From Plantago ovata (Eukaryota; Streptophyta; Magnoliopsida; Lamiales; Plantaginaceae), in contig CM051456.1 of assembly GCA_028274465.1 (NCBI GenBank), positions 66,450,753-66,514,752 on the forward strand: a DNA stretch of 64,000 bases, written 5' to 3'. Below the pieces are notes generated by a model that was not told where the DNA came from, ran no database searches, and saw nothing but the letters and a program-made list of their open reading frames with translations. Every line of letters starts with the position of its first letter. Position 1 is the first letter of the stretch. Shown one piece after another: positions 29,744 through 41,886 of the stretch. A program made the translations under genes and the position numbers.

Positions 29744-32700
29744 ATGGCTCCCAAGAGACAGTATCAAAGTCCTCAAAATCGTCAAAGGTTGATAGTGCTG
29801 AAACACGCCACTACTCCGGACTGCTCCGGTGACTACTCTGGCCCCAACACAACGAAAGTTGTGTTGAAAAACGACCGAATCACTGTAAAACCTATGCCTC
29901 CGTCATATCTTGACACTGCAAAGTGTGAGATGTTGATGCATGGGGAGGGTTTGCAAAAGAAAAGTACATTAGGTACTTTTATGAACAAGAACTTATGACC
30001 AAAATGAAGAGGGCGCTTGAGTTCATCAAGCAGCAAGGCCTCATGAACTTTATCTCTGCTCGCACTAAGCAAGTGAGCATGATTGATACATGGAATTCTA
30101 CAATGCAGAAATCCAGTCCCTTACAGACAGTAATGGAGTCACTGAAAAAGTGATCTTACTTATGTTCAGAACACGCAAATCGTCCTGAAATGGACTGATT
30201 TAGCGGAGATTTTTCAGATTCCAACCACTGGAACTGAAGATGACGTCACTGCTTCTGACGAAGAAATTGAAGCTTTCTACAGTGACGTCAGAAAGAGCAA
30301 AAATGAAGAAAGGCGAGATAGCTCCCGTGACTTGGACAAAGCACGTTAAGAGAAAGCATCTTGCCATCACTTGGTCTAGTAGCTCTGCTACTCATTAAAG
30401 TTCTTGACTCCCAAGTTGGAGGAATTGACCAAGTAGGCCTGAGAAGATGGCCATTGCTGATGCATATCTATGAAAATAAATCGGAACTTAACTGGGCTAA
30501 GTACATTTTCAACAGGCTTGTTGATTGTGTTACTAAGTTTAAAGTAAAGGTAGAAGACAACAAGGTCTCACCTCCTTTCCAGTTATGTATGGAATCAAGA
30601 TATGCTATATCATCCTTGAACATTTCAGGATTCAGCTAAAAACCCATTGCCAATCAAGAAATCTGTGTGCAATGTGGGAAGATCTTTCTACAAGCAGAAT
30701 GTACCTAAGATTGCTGGAAAGAAAACCAAGAAGACAACAACTGCAAATGTTGTCAGCACAAGCCAGCAAGAAGGTATACAACAGCTGCAATGTTACCACT
30801 CAGCAACTTAGAGATGAAACTGTTGTTGGTGGTGGTAACACAAATAAAACTGCTGTAGAAAATCAACAAGGTACGTGTACAACACCGTTGCTGAAAAGGC
30901 AACAATAGATGACTCTGGGAAACTGGAGAAATCTAAAAGAAAAAGAGGAAAGCTGATGATGACACTCAGACTGCAGCGTCATCAGCAAATCCCGTACCTA
31001 AAGGAAACGGACAAGTAACAAAAGAAAGAAGACACTGGCTTCTCAGTCAGTCCCTAATGTCCAAGACTCCCTCAGTCAATTCCCAGACAAATGCTGAAAA
31101 CGCATTTGCCAGTAGATGTTGCTGAAATAATTACTGAAACATATATCAGCATGTTGAAGTGTTTGCGGAAGCCTTCAACATCAACTTAACGTTGATAACT
31201 CTACTGAGAATAGACCACAAGGCAGTGGAAATGAAATTCCTGCCCAAGTCCCAGATATCTACATTGTAGATAATCTAGATGATCAAACATGGAACCAGTA
31301 AGCGACATTGCTGCTGATCTGCAAAGCGGGCACTTGCTGATGCTGCGTGACAGATGGTTGCTGAACAAGCAACTCATCAAGTTGCTGAAACCCAGCTTGT
31401 TGATGGACCAGTTGCTGAGATAGCAATGGTTCCAGTTCCTGAAGTTGCTGAAACTCAAGAAGCATTATTCAAAGACGCATCTCTTGATGCTGAGAATACT
31501 GGCCCAAGTTCACCCAAGACTTCAATTGACAAAGTCCAGCTTGTACTGGAAGATTTAAGCAAACAAATGGAGTTGGAGATTGAAGAATCATCCAACAAGT
31601 CAATTGATCCCTTCATGACAAGCAGTGAGCTTAAAGGTCAAGATGCTTCTGCTCAACTTGTCAATTCAGAGACAAGGGAGATTGCTGAAACCGCACAGCT
31701 TTCTCAGCTAGAGCAAATCAGAAGTCTACTGAAGAAACAGTCCAAGAAGCTGAAGAAACTGTTAATGCTGAAAGGACTGAGCCACAACCTGTCCTTCCTT
31801 AGCAGGTACTTAATTCAACCATCAGTAAAACTTCAAATTCTGAAAATTATTCTTTTGCTAAAATTATTCTTTCTCTACAGACTTCTCAAGATGCAAGTCA
31901 GATGGTTGCTGAAGCCTCTGCACCAGAACCAACACTCCCTGCTCAGCAGGTAGTTAATAATTTTGGTATAAAAACTAAGTTTGACAGCTTAGTACTTGTG
32001 TCTAATTTTAATTTATTTCAGGATGAACAAATGGAGGATGCTACTCAAGCTCCTCATGGGATGGAAATTTTACTACATGAGCTTGCTGACTCTCAGCAGG
32101 TAAATCATGTTTCAGACTTAAACTCTAAAACAATTTTCCAAACCAATCCTGATCTAAATAAAATTCTTTTTCAGGCTCAAAAGGAGACCACTGAAGTGGT
32201 ACTCATCACTGAAGATCAGCAAGTAAGTTCTGAAGAACTTTACTTGAGCTTCAAGAGGACAACTTTGTCAAGAGTTGCTAAGTCCATCAGCAACTGGCAA
32301 AGATATAGGAGAATGGACTTCTCAGATCTTCACCTTCATCTCTCAAATGAGAAAAAGAGATCTTCACTGTTAAAGCTCGAAACATTTGTCCACTCCATCC
32401 TTCCTGAAGAAATGACATATTCTCAGCAAATGAGCTCAAATCTGATTGCTCAAATCAGAGAGAATATGAAGGCCAAATTTAAAAGTGCCTCTCCAGCTGA
32501 ACAAGTTGTGATGCTCAAAGGTCTTTTTGTTCCTGTGGTGGCTGATCCCCACAAATTAACTGAGGGAGAGGAAGTGACAAGTGTTGCTTTGTACAAGCAT
32601 GTTGAGCTAGTCATTCTGACAGATGATGAAGAAGAAGAAGAAGAAGATGAGAACATTCCCACTGATCCCAGTGATGATGAAGGAAAAGATTCTAAGGACA

Positions 32701-35000
32701 AGAAGGATGACGATGATGACAATCAAGGTCCAAGTCCTGGTGCTGGTGGATTGAAGTTAACAATTGCTGAAAATACTCAATCTGACAATCAGCAAGCTGA
32801 ACAACAACAATCTCAGCAAGAATCTCAACCTCCTCCTGCTGATGCTGAAAATCAAGCACATGTGCAAGGTGCTGACACTGAAGAAGAATACGCCAGAAAA
32901 AGGGCTGCCTTGAAAAATGGCAAAAGTCCAATTTCTGATGCCAAGGTTACTGAAGAAAACCTTGAAGACGAGGATGAAGAAGATGAAGATTACCAACGAG
33001 CTCTACAAAATAGTCTCGTGATCCATGCAAGGCATACGCATGATCTGGAAATTGGTGAATCTTCAAGACCAAAATCAAAGGAAGTTCCATCCCTTCCACT
33101 TACTACTGGAGAAACTCCAGTTATTGAGTCTCAAACGTTGCCTTCAGCAACTACTCAATCAAAACTAACTACTGGCGAAACTCCAGTAATTGAGCCACAA
33201 ACTCAATTGAAACAACTATCTACTGGTGAAACTCCAGTCATTGAGTCTGAAGCGTTGCCATCAGCAACCACTCAACAAAAAGGAAGTGAAGCTACTGACA
33301 AAGGCTCAAAAGTCGCTCAACTTGATGAATCTGAGGATGATGACGACTTGTCAGAAAATGAAGATGAACAATCCAAGAAAGACCCAAAAGTCGTTCAGAT
33401 TCCTCCTCCTAATTATCTCACTTATGAAGGAGATTCATTAAGAGCCGAGTTGCTTTTACGAGATGATCAGTTTGCTACTGAAATTAAGGCTCACTCCTTA
33501 ACACCTCATTTAGTGCCGTTCCCAAGAGTTGAGGAGTTTACTCCCAGAATTTTAGCACTAAAGCAAGTCCATGATGCCTGCAAAGCTGAAGATGAGGCAT
33601 TGCTTGCTGAGAGCCCACTTGACATTGGAAAGATATTGGCTACAGTGCTGAGACGCACTACAACGTTAACTATAGCTCAGAAAGACATCAGTCTTTATCA
33701 CAAGAGCTATGAAGAAGATGTAAGTCAAGCTCTCTTGCTAGCAAAGAATGCTCTTGTCAAAGCTCAGAATATTATGGATGAGAAGGCCGCAACAGAGAAA
33801 AGACATGAAGAGAACATGATGAATATTCAAAAAGAGTTAGCAACAATGAACTCTGACCAACAAGAAATCATCATGAAGTATAACAGTCTCAAAACTCTTG
33901 CTGAAAATTGCAATGAGTTTTACTCTCTGCACATCACTCCGATGTTGCAATCCATGTCTAAGGGGGAAAAGAAGACTAGAAAAAGCAATCAAACCCCTCC
34001 TACTTCTGCTGCTGATGCGCCACTTCCATTAGAACCTCTTGCTGAAATAGAGCAAAGTTCTAAAAGACAAGCAGAAACTGAGTTAAATTCAGCAAGTACC
34101 AAAAAGAGAAAAACCGCTGCTGAACCTCAAGATTTCTGTCACACTGAAAGTCATCACAATCTGAATGAAGATGATGAAGAAGATGATGACAATCAAACAA
34201 TAGCTCAAGCCATAAGAGCTAGACCCTTAACAGCCATAACTCCGTCTGGCCATTCAAGGCATTTTTCGTCTGACTCTTCAGCAAGAGATCAAGAGAATGC
34301 TAAATCAAGAAGAAGAAGGCAACGACAGGAAGAGAAAAGGCTGGCCAGCATTGCTATTGGCTCCGGCATTGAATATACAAAGACCAGCAATGATGAAACC
34401 ACTCAGAATGTGATCAGAAACATTCATGGTTGCTGGATCTTAAAGCTGGAAGACTTGCTGGTAAATGAGTTCTTTCCTACAGCCATTTTGAATCAAATGT
34501 TCAAATGGATTGAACTCAAGGTCCAAAGAAATCAAAGGGAAGAATCCCTCCCAAGAAATGTTGCTGGGAAATGGTTGAATCTAGAGGTCCATGTAAGAAG
34601 AGTTGCCATTAGTAAGACATACAAGCAAGAACAAGATTTGATAAAACCACCTGGCATTGCTTACTATGCTGACCCGGTAACAAAGAAACCTAAGAAGAAA
34701 CTTGGATTGATTCATTATGAGTACTTCTATCTCACTGCTAAGGATCAAGAAGAAGATTTTCTCTGGTTAAGAAAGATTCATCCGAGAAACATTTCAGATA
34801 CACAGCTTCTCCATGCAAGCAATTGGGGCATGCATTTGTGGGTAGTTAACTACATGGAAATGAATGGTGAAAAGCATCATCATACTGCCTGCAAAAATGC
34901 AAGAATTCTTCAACTACAAGTCCGTAGGCTTCTGGAAAACTACGAGAAGGATTGTGTTGAATTCACTACACTTGCTGAGAAGAGTGTAAGAGAGATTTGA
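29744..35000 (+). pseudogene. SIRE env-like (additional) ORF of G, N-terminal third decayed
   Basis: 29744-31350 has only pieces (MAPKRQYQSPQNRQRL.. then frameshifts and stops). 31354-31805 is mostly open with one shift near 31715 and a TAG near 31801. From about 31881 a single frame runs to 35000 (ORF of 1032 codons from 31902). It shows intron-like modules (31806-32174), a helical region, an Asp/Glu/Lys tract (about 32620-32740), three TTGETPVIE repeats (33100-33250), a coiled-coil segment (about 33700-33930) and a conserved C-terminal domain (34400-35000, HGCWILKLEDLL to WVVNYMEM). I see no signal peptide or obvious transmembrane segment, so a membrane envelope role is not supported. The function of this ORF class is unknown. 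Confidence 0.75.
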
Positions 35001-35256
35001 GAAAATCCTCTGAAAGAGCTTAAGTCCCTGCTAAAGTTTTTGTTTGTTGATTCCTTGTTATCTATGCTTTCTTGTAAACTTCTGAATGATAACTTTCAGC
35101 AATGAATTATTTTTTACACTTATTGGTTTTGATTATGCAACTTACTTATGCTTACTGTTCATTTATTCAAGTTTGCTTGCATTAATCATCTGATTTATTC
35201 AACATCAGAAACCTCTAAAAGGGTAACAATTAATTTAGCCATGGATTGCTAACATC

Positions 35257-35271
35257 AAAAAGGGGGAAATT
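35257..35271 (+). other. Polypurine tract of G
   Basis: AAAAAGGGGGAAATT directly before TGTTAGGAAAC, the typical SIRE arrangement. It fixes the LTR start. Confidence 0.85.
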
Positions 35272-35448
35272 TGTTAGGAAACTTGTAATTTTGATGAGCA
35301 ATTAACCATGCTAAATTAAGAACAGTCTAGTAACTAGTACTCTTAAGGTCCATAGGAATTTAGAATTTTAAGGACATTGTAAAAGAGGAACGTTTGCTAA
35401 TGACTTAGTTAGGTGTTAGATAAGGTATTTCTTTTGTGTATGACGTAT

Positions 35449-35568
35449 TTATTTTCTGAAAAGAAAATAATTTATTGACACTTTAGCGTATGATGTATTT
35501 TATTTTCTGAAAAGAAAATATCTTATTGATGCTTAGCTTTAATGAATCTTATTTTCTGAAAAGAAAAA
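35449..35568. repeat. Three U3 hairpins in SIRE LTR
   Basis: Arms TTATTTTCT and AGAAAATAA around GAAA at 35449-35470; the same at 35501-35520; a partly decayed one at 35549-35568. Spacing is about 50 bp. Element F retains two of them near 4755-4830. Confidence 0.8.
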
Positions 35569-36053
35569 GACCTATTGAAGCATTTTCTGAAGATATATTT
35601 TGTTTATCACAAACAAATTATTGAAGAAAATAAGAAACCGGTCAGAATCTTGAATACTTTTTGAAGATCTGAAGACTTGAAGAATTCGAAGACTTGAAGA
35701 CTTGAAGATTGCTGAAGACTGGTAAGGCACGTGTTGCTCAAAAAGTGGAATTTTCAGCAACAACATTGCATAAGTGAAAATCTGAAAGACAGAGTAGGTT
35801 GTGCTTGCTGAAACTGAGAATGAACACTTGCTGATGAACATATGTGACCTCTTGCTGAATGTACGTGAATTTGCGCTCCAATGTTAATGTTTGAATTCTA
35901 TTCAAATGTGCATTTAATGCAAAGCTTACACGCGAAGGACATGAAGACTAGAAGACAAACAAAGGACGCTGCTGAAAGTACAAAAGCAAGATAGTGACAT
36001 GTTAAGGAACAAAAGCCTTAGGATTTGAAATTCAAACGGCTCCTTACTTACAC

Positions 36054-36062
36054 TATAAATAG
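36054..36062 (+). promoter_or_regulatory. TATA box of SIRE LTR
   Basis: TATAAATAG in CACTATAAATAGAGGTCATCC, conserved with the minus-strand copy in F (4297-4305). Confidence 0.7.
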
Positions 36063-36962
36063 AGGTCATCCGGCAAAGAGTTGAAGTGTGTCAACAACGT
36101 GATCAAACTCTCACTTGTGCTTAAAAACTCACAAACCTTCAAACACTCTTACTGCCATTGATCCGTTCCAAGACTTAAAGCTTGAAAAAGCTACTTGTGA
36201 AGAAGTAGAACAAACTCGGCTAAGAAATTAGTTAAGTGTTCTTTCTTTCGAACAAGAACAAGTCTTGACACCAGAAACAATCAAACTTGTTTACTGCAAA
36301 GTATTCCAAGTTGTGTTTCTTAGATTACTTGTTGTAACTGAATAAGTTATAATTAAGTCATCTCACCCCAAAACTATCTAACTGAAAATACACCCTTTCA
36401 GGCGTGATATTCAGGGGGGAACTTAATCAAGCAAGGTTTTGCTGATTAAAAGTACCAAGTTTGGTGGAGAACAAGGTGAGTTCTCTAGTTTAGGTTGGAG
36501 ACAAAGCAAGTGTGCTTTGGTTTCTGTTGAATCGCTTTAGATAGGAGATTGTAAGGAACCTCAATCATATCTTAGTGGATTCAGTCCTAGAAAGGACAAA
36601 GTGGATTAGTTGAGAGATTACGCCACTCTCAGATACCACTATAAAAGCGTTTGTGTGATTTACTTACTGCATTTAGCTTTCAGCAAATTATATCTGTTTG
36701 TACATAGTCACTCACTTCACTTGCTGAAACCTTTACTTGCTGAAGAGCACTTATTGTTTCAAAGACTTCCACTCTCTGATTTTTAATATCAGCAAACTAA
36801 GCTACTGAAAGTAACTTACGCTTGCTGAGAAAGTTAAGTATCAACAACCTCATTACTGAAAAGTAATAAGTACTTGCTGAGAAAGTTTTAAACGACAAAA
36901 GTTTGAAAAGACTATTTACCCCCCCCCCTCTAGTCTTTTCTTGTTGTTTAAAGGGACCAACA

Positions 36963-37161
36963 AATAGTTCACTTAAATCCCATCCCCCCTCATGAAACTA
37001 AAGCTAGTCCCTAGCAATAAGAGAATGAGGAAATAAGAAGTGATACTAGATGTTACTGAGTGGTTTGGCCTCGGTCGGCTGAGTACACAGGATGTAAGGT
37101 ATTGAGATTGCTCGAGGGCCCTTGTCGGTGATCATCGGAGCCCGTGGTGGTGGTGGTGGTT
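36963..37161 (-). pseudogene. A6 ORF2 C-terminus and start of 3' region
   Basis: On the minus strand this continues the ORF2 frame found at 45977-46090 once A5 and one TGGTT are ignored: a Thr run, then GSDDHRQGPSS and a stop shortly after ADRG. The remainder matches A5 43206-43310 (3' region). It ends at the G LTR. Confidence 0.8.
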
Positions 37162-38400
37162 TGATGAATGTGTATTTTACACTTTCATTCGAGTCTTTTT
37201 CACCTATTTTAGCTATCCTCTATGTTAATTTAGCTATATTTTAGTACATTTTATTAGAATAGTGTCACGTTTCCCTTTAGATTTTATTTTACAGGTTTTT
37301 GTTGAAATTCGGAGATTTCTGGGCAATTATATTGAAGTTGACAAGGAATTGGTGTTCCAGAAGCCTATTTGGAGTATCTGAAGGTTTCCGGATAGGATTT
37401 GGAGTCTAGGGGCCGAATCTGGAGGTTAGAAGGCTACTAAAAGTCACAAACCGAGTCCGAAAAGGTGAAGAAATCCAAAACCGCGTCGAAAATGCGGAAA
37501 TTCCGCGAAATTACTGGGGGGCGAACCGCCCCGGAGTTTTTTCGGGCCTATATATAGTGCTCAGTTTTCTCTCCGAAAATCATATCTTTCCAAGCCTACT
37601 TTCTCACCTCTCTCTATAGTTTTAGGTAGGAACTTCCCGGGGCCTGTCCTGGGAGTTCCATAGCTTAGGGGATACTTTTTCATAGCAGATTGGAGCGCGT
37701 AGGATCGCAATCATCCGGAGATTGACAACCTTCGCTAACTTTGTATCTTAGAGTTTTTATCTACTTATTTTATCTTCTTTCAATATGTTTTCTTCTATGA
37801 TTTCTATTGATTGCATGTCTATTATGAGTAGCTAAACTTATCGTTGGTGGTAGTATGTGAATTCTTAGCGAGGGAAGATAATCATGCTAATGGCTATATC
37901 GCGCATTATACTCCGTGTCATTGCTTTATTTCGTTGATCAGTTGTAACCAAAATTCTCGTATGTTGTATTGATCATTATGCACGATTGGACACTAGTCGA
38001 CCATCAGACCAATTATCTTCGTAGTGTTGAATAATTACGGAACACATTAGGACAATCGTAATTGACTAGTCAGACCAAATTATCTTCATAGTGCTTAATA
38101 CTTGCAACAGGACACTAGATTGATTCAAAGATCTCTATGCAAGACCGAGGAATTTATGCATGATTATCGACCCATTATGTTAAGAAGGACCATACTATCA
38201 CCAATCTCCATTATCTGCTTGAAACCCCCTTTTGCTTTCCATCTGCTGTTTTATATTCTTAATTAGATTTGATAAAGCTAGTATAGTCCTGAGAGAACGA
38301 CACTCGAGTCATTCTACTGCTACACTACGGTTTTCGTTGTAGTTGTGGATTGCCTTTGGCTAATTACAAATTTATTTGACTGAATCTGACACGTTCATCA
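37162..38400 (+). repeat. 5' LTR of A5
   Basis: 1239 bp, TGATGAATG..ACGTTCATCA, with one palindrome (GGGGGGCGAACCGCCCC, 37516-37532) followed by TATATATAG at 37549-37557. Confidence 0.95.
37549..37557 (+). promoter_or_regulatory. TATA box of A5 LTR
   Basis: TATATATAG in GGGCCTATATATAGTGCTCAG, 16 bp after the palindrome; repeated in the 3' LTR at 45120-45128. Confidence 0.7.
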
Positions 38401-38403
38401 AAT

Positions 38404-38421
38404 TGGCGCCGTTGCCGGGGA
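38404..38421 (+). other. Primer-binding site of A5 (tRNA-Asp)
   Basis: TGGCGCCGTTGCCGGGGA, three bases after the LTR, perfect to plant tRNA-Asp. Confidence 0.92.
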
Positions 38422-38573
38422 CTATACTCCTTTTTTCTGTTTAATTTGTTTATATTTACAGCTTTAGAATCCTAATTCTTTTAGTTTTAGTTTTCCTTTT
38501 TAATCTCTCTCTCTCTAATACTGCTTTCCTAGTTTGTCTCTAATCACTTTTCCTAGTCTGTCACAGATAGTGC

Positions 38574-40841
38574 ATGCCGCATACACGTTCTACAGGAACA
38601 CCGCTTGCTAATTCAATTGATGAGATCGATAGAGTCTACCACCAAAGAAGGCGACTACTTGAAAGGCGCGCACTAGAGGAAATAGAGGAAATCGATTTCT
38701 CTGAATCTCTACTTAGTCTCTTCAAGGAAATCGACGGAATGGCAGAAGCTAGACCACTGAAGGCATGGGTACAACCCACCAAGGATCGTATGAGGGGACC
38801 AGCGATAGTTATTTCGTCTGCAACCCGAGATCTGGAGATCAAGAACCACGCATTCCAACAACTTCCGAGGTTCTATGGATTATCAAGGGAAGATGTGATG
38901 GGGTACTTGCACGATATCGATGATTTCGTCAACCAACTCCCACGACCCGGAGCTGACATAACAACGGACGAGTTGAGAATGAAGGTTTTTGCTATGGGAC
39001 TTGGCGACAGAGCCAAGTCATGGCTGAGCTCTCTTGCAGCAGGCTCGCTGGACACTTGGGAATAGGTTTTTTCAGCTTTCATGGAGAAATACTTCCCACA
39101 CACTCTGACTACCGCGCTTAAGGCGCAGATCAATGGATTCAAGCAAGACTATGATGAGACCATCTACACCGCGTTCGACAGGTTCCAAGATCTCACGAAC
39201 AAGTGCCCTCACCATGGTTTTGAACTTTCCGACCTATTCCAACACTTGTACAATGGACTAACCTTCGAGAACAAACAAGTGGTGGATTTCCAATGCCTAG
39301 GCAATATTTGGGAGGAAACCGCAGAGGCCGTCTGGGCAGTTTTCGAAAGGCTTGCTAAGAGTTCGCAATTCAAGGACCCAACAGCAATGGTTAGGAGACG
39401 TGGACCTGAAGCTCCACCGACTCAAGAAGCCCCTATGTACAGGGGGAATGGGGATCAATTCGAGTGCTTTACCAACGAATTGAAGCAAGTCCTCAAGAGC
39501 GCCACCGGAACAACTGTTTCGAACGAAGAATGCCGAATATGCAAGAACTATGGGCATGGGGCTCATATGTGTAGATCGGAGCTGGCGTAGGATGATGGCA
39601 ACTGGGCACGAGGAGGAGAAGAAGAAGCCTTTGCTACGGAGTTTGATGCTCAAGAAGTTAGCTACGGACAGGACAGTAGGAATCCTCGAGGTGGATTTTG
39701 GAGAAGAGGATACCGTAAGAATCAAGGATATGCACAGGCTAACCAAACTTATGGACCTAACCAAGACCGTAGTAGGCTTAACTATGGTAATGATCACTGC
39801 GAAAACCCCGCTCCGAAAGAGCCACCGAAGTCGAAGTCGGCTCAACTGATGGAGAACTTGCAGAAGATGGTCGATCACACACAAAGTTTTCTCAAACGGT
39901 ATGAAGAAGATTCTGAGAAGACTAGGGCAAGGCTCGATAGGTTGGAAGAGAGCACCAGGCTTACCCATCAAAAGATGCAAGAGTTGATCGACTGAGGAGC
40001 AAGTAGGGAACAAGGCAAACTGCCCAGCAACACTGAGAAGTCGTTGTCCATTAACTTAGTGGGTGATCTACCTGTTGAAATCACCATCAAGAAGGCCGCT
40101 AAGTCCGAGAGTTGCAAGAGGGACCTACCTCCACAAGCCGAAGAAGAAGAAAAGGACCTTGGTACTAACAAGAGTGAAGAGGAGGAAGAGGATCCCGAGC
40201 CACTCCCTCAAAGTTTCGATGTTAAGGTCGGGATTGGGGAGCTTGAAGATGTCCGAGCCACACTAGACATAGGATCCTACTCTAATGTGCTCCCTTTGAA
40301 TGTTTTCGAGAAGAGTAACCTAGGAGAACTAACTGTGCATAAGGCTATTGTGCAACTGGCAGATGGATCCCTTGTGAAACCCGAAGGCGTTGTGAAGAAT
40401 GTATTAGTCAAAATTGGTGAAGCCTCTATCCACACCGATTTTGTAATTATGCCAGCATCAGCACCAGGAACGGGGGATGTCATACTCTTAGGACGAACAT
40501 TCTTGACTAAAATACGCTCAGTGATGGACATCTACCAAAGGACTTGCACTATCGAAGTGAATGGCAAGCAACATGTGTTGCAAGCCATATCCGATCCACC
40601 TGATCCACCCGATACTTCTAACACTATAGATTACAGTGGGCTTAACGTCTATGTTCACTCTTCTTCACAGGATCAAAGCACGGGAAGGAGACTCATGAAG
40701 GGGAAGTCTAGTACCCTCAGAAGGAAAAGATACGCAAAGACAGGAGTCGAGTCAGAGACTTTAAACAATGGGGCTATCCGGGAGGCAACCCGGGGTTTTT
40801 ATCGCTTTCTTTACTGCTTTATTGCATGCATTCATACTTGA
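38574..40841 (+). pseudogene. A5 gag-protease with three in-frame stops
   Basis: A single frame throughout, without frameshifts, but with TAG at 39063, TAG at 39588 and TGA at 39993 (codons 164, 339 and 474). Domains as in A6: capsid (about residues 90-290), CCHC knuckle (about 320-333), coiled coil (about 425-475), retropepsin-like fold (about 545-680). The protease active site reads LDIGSYSN instead of LDTG. The normal stop has become a Tyr codon, so the frame reads 32 codons further to 40841. A recent insertion with three nonsense changes suggests the template was already dead and moved in trans. Confidence 0.9.
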
Positions 40842-41886
40842 ACTATTTGCTTTTCATATGTGAATTTGTTCAGTTATGTGTCGTATGTGCTTATGTTGTG
40901 TTCGAGTGCAACTTTTCGAGTGATTTTTGAGGAAAATGATTTTTCGGGGACTAAAAACTTTTTCGGGGACTAAAAACCGCAGTTTTATTTCAAAAAACGT
41001 TCGTCTCCCACCTAAAAGTGGGGGGAGAATCGCCCCACGTGTGGGGCGAATCGCCCCACGACCAGAGCGCGCGCGGGGCGGTCCGCCCCAGGTGTGGGGC
41101 GAACCGCCCCACACCACCAGGTTTCTAAAAACGGGGGTTTCTTCCCCAAACCCCCATTTTCCTACATTTTCATCTTCCAAACTCCAAAATTTCCTCCATA
41201 TTCAAAATAACTTCAAATCTTCATAACTTCTTCATCTCTCCATCATTTTGTGTGTTCTTTAGCTTCATTCGAAGCCCGTTGCGTGCTCTTTCATTCTATC
41301 CGAACAAATTTCTTCCTAGCTCATTCAATTTCCGGATTTGAGGTATTATCACATGAACCCTAATTTTACAATTTGGGGATTTTTTGATTTATGCTTCAAT
41401 TAGGCTTGTATGATGTATGGGTTGATGATTTATGTGATTAGATTCGTTATTCATTGTCAATTACATGTTCAATTAGGCTTGGTTTGATGATTTGAGATTT
41501 TGCTAATTGGATGATATATGTCTTGTTAGAAATTGTCTCTCTTACTTTCATTCCATGTTTAAACATGTGTTTATTGATATTAAATTGATGGATGTATTGG
41601 TAGAATGCATGATTGATGAGATTGAGGATTTATGCTAGAAATTGATTTTTATGATTTGGATTGAACCTTGTGATTCAAGGCATTTGTTGTGAGCAAGAGC
41701 ATAATGTGATATGTTATTGTAGTAGGTACATTGATATGTTACGTAATGAATTAGCTAGACTAGGCTTTGGGATTTTTGAGGAGTTGGATTTTTGAGAATT
41801 TTACTCGTTTGTTCACTCGTTTATTTACATATGCATAGGTCTGTTTTGCATCGTACAAGATACTAATTGCTGTGTTTGTAGGAATC
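40842..41886 (+). promoter_or_regulatory. A5 spacer with palindromes and putative leader intron of ORF2
   Basis: The post-gag stem-loop (40778-40793) overlaps the read-through end of gag. A cluster of four palindromes follows at 41019-41115, then a CT-rich leader-like stretch (41130-41340). Next is a donor candidate TTGAG|GTATTA at 41343 with GAACCCTAATTTT just inside, 0.5 kb of T-rich DNA, and an acceptor TGTGTTTGTAG at 41881, six bases before ATGGCACC. This looks like the 5' UTR and first intron of a plant gene. No clear TATA box. Confidence 0.55.

Larger units (their letters stand above)
29744..36962 (+). mobile_element. G: 3' part of SIRE-lineage Copia element (env-like ORF and 3' LTR)
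   Basis: A long ORF region on the plus strand is followed by a polypurine tract and an LTR homologous to that of element F. An extra ORF between pol and the 3' LTR is characteristic of SIRE-type Copia. The 5' LTR, gag and pol are not in the window. The LTR ends at 36962 and abuts A6 DNA (AATAG follows; the matching 5' duplication is not seen). Confidence 0.85.
35272..36962 (+). repeat. 3' LTR of G (SIRE family, 1691 bp)
   Basis: TGTTAGGAAAC..GGGACCAACA. The U3 holds three TTATTTTCT/AGAAAATAA hairpins (35449-35568) and a GAAGACTTGAAGA-type direct-repeat patch (35665-35725), then a TATA box at 36054. TTGCTGA words are frequent. Its first ~1.0 kb matches the LTR of F. Confidence 0.85.

Noticed and set aside
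29744..35000. A true envelope glycoprotein
   Set aside because: I see no signal peptide, transmembrane helix or cleavage motif; the protein is acidic, low-complexity and coiled coil. 'Env-like' is used only for its position.
36963..36967. AATAG as target-site duplication of G
   Set aside because: The 5' end of G is not in the window, so the matching copy cannot be seen.
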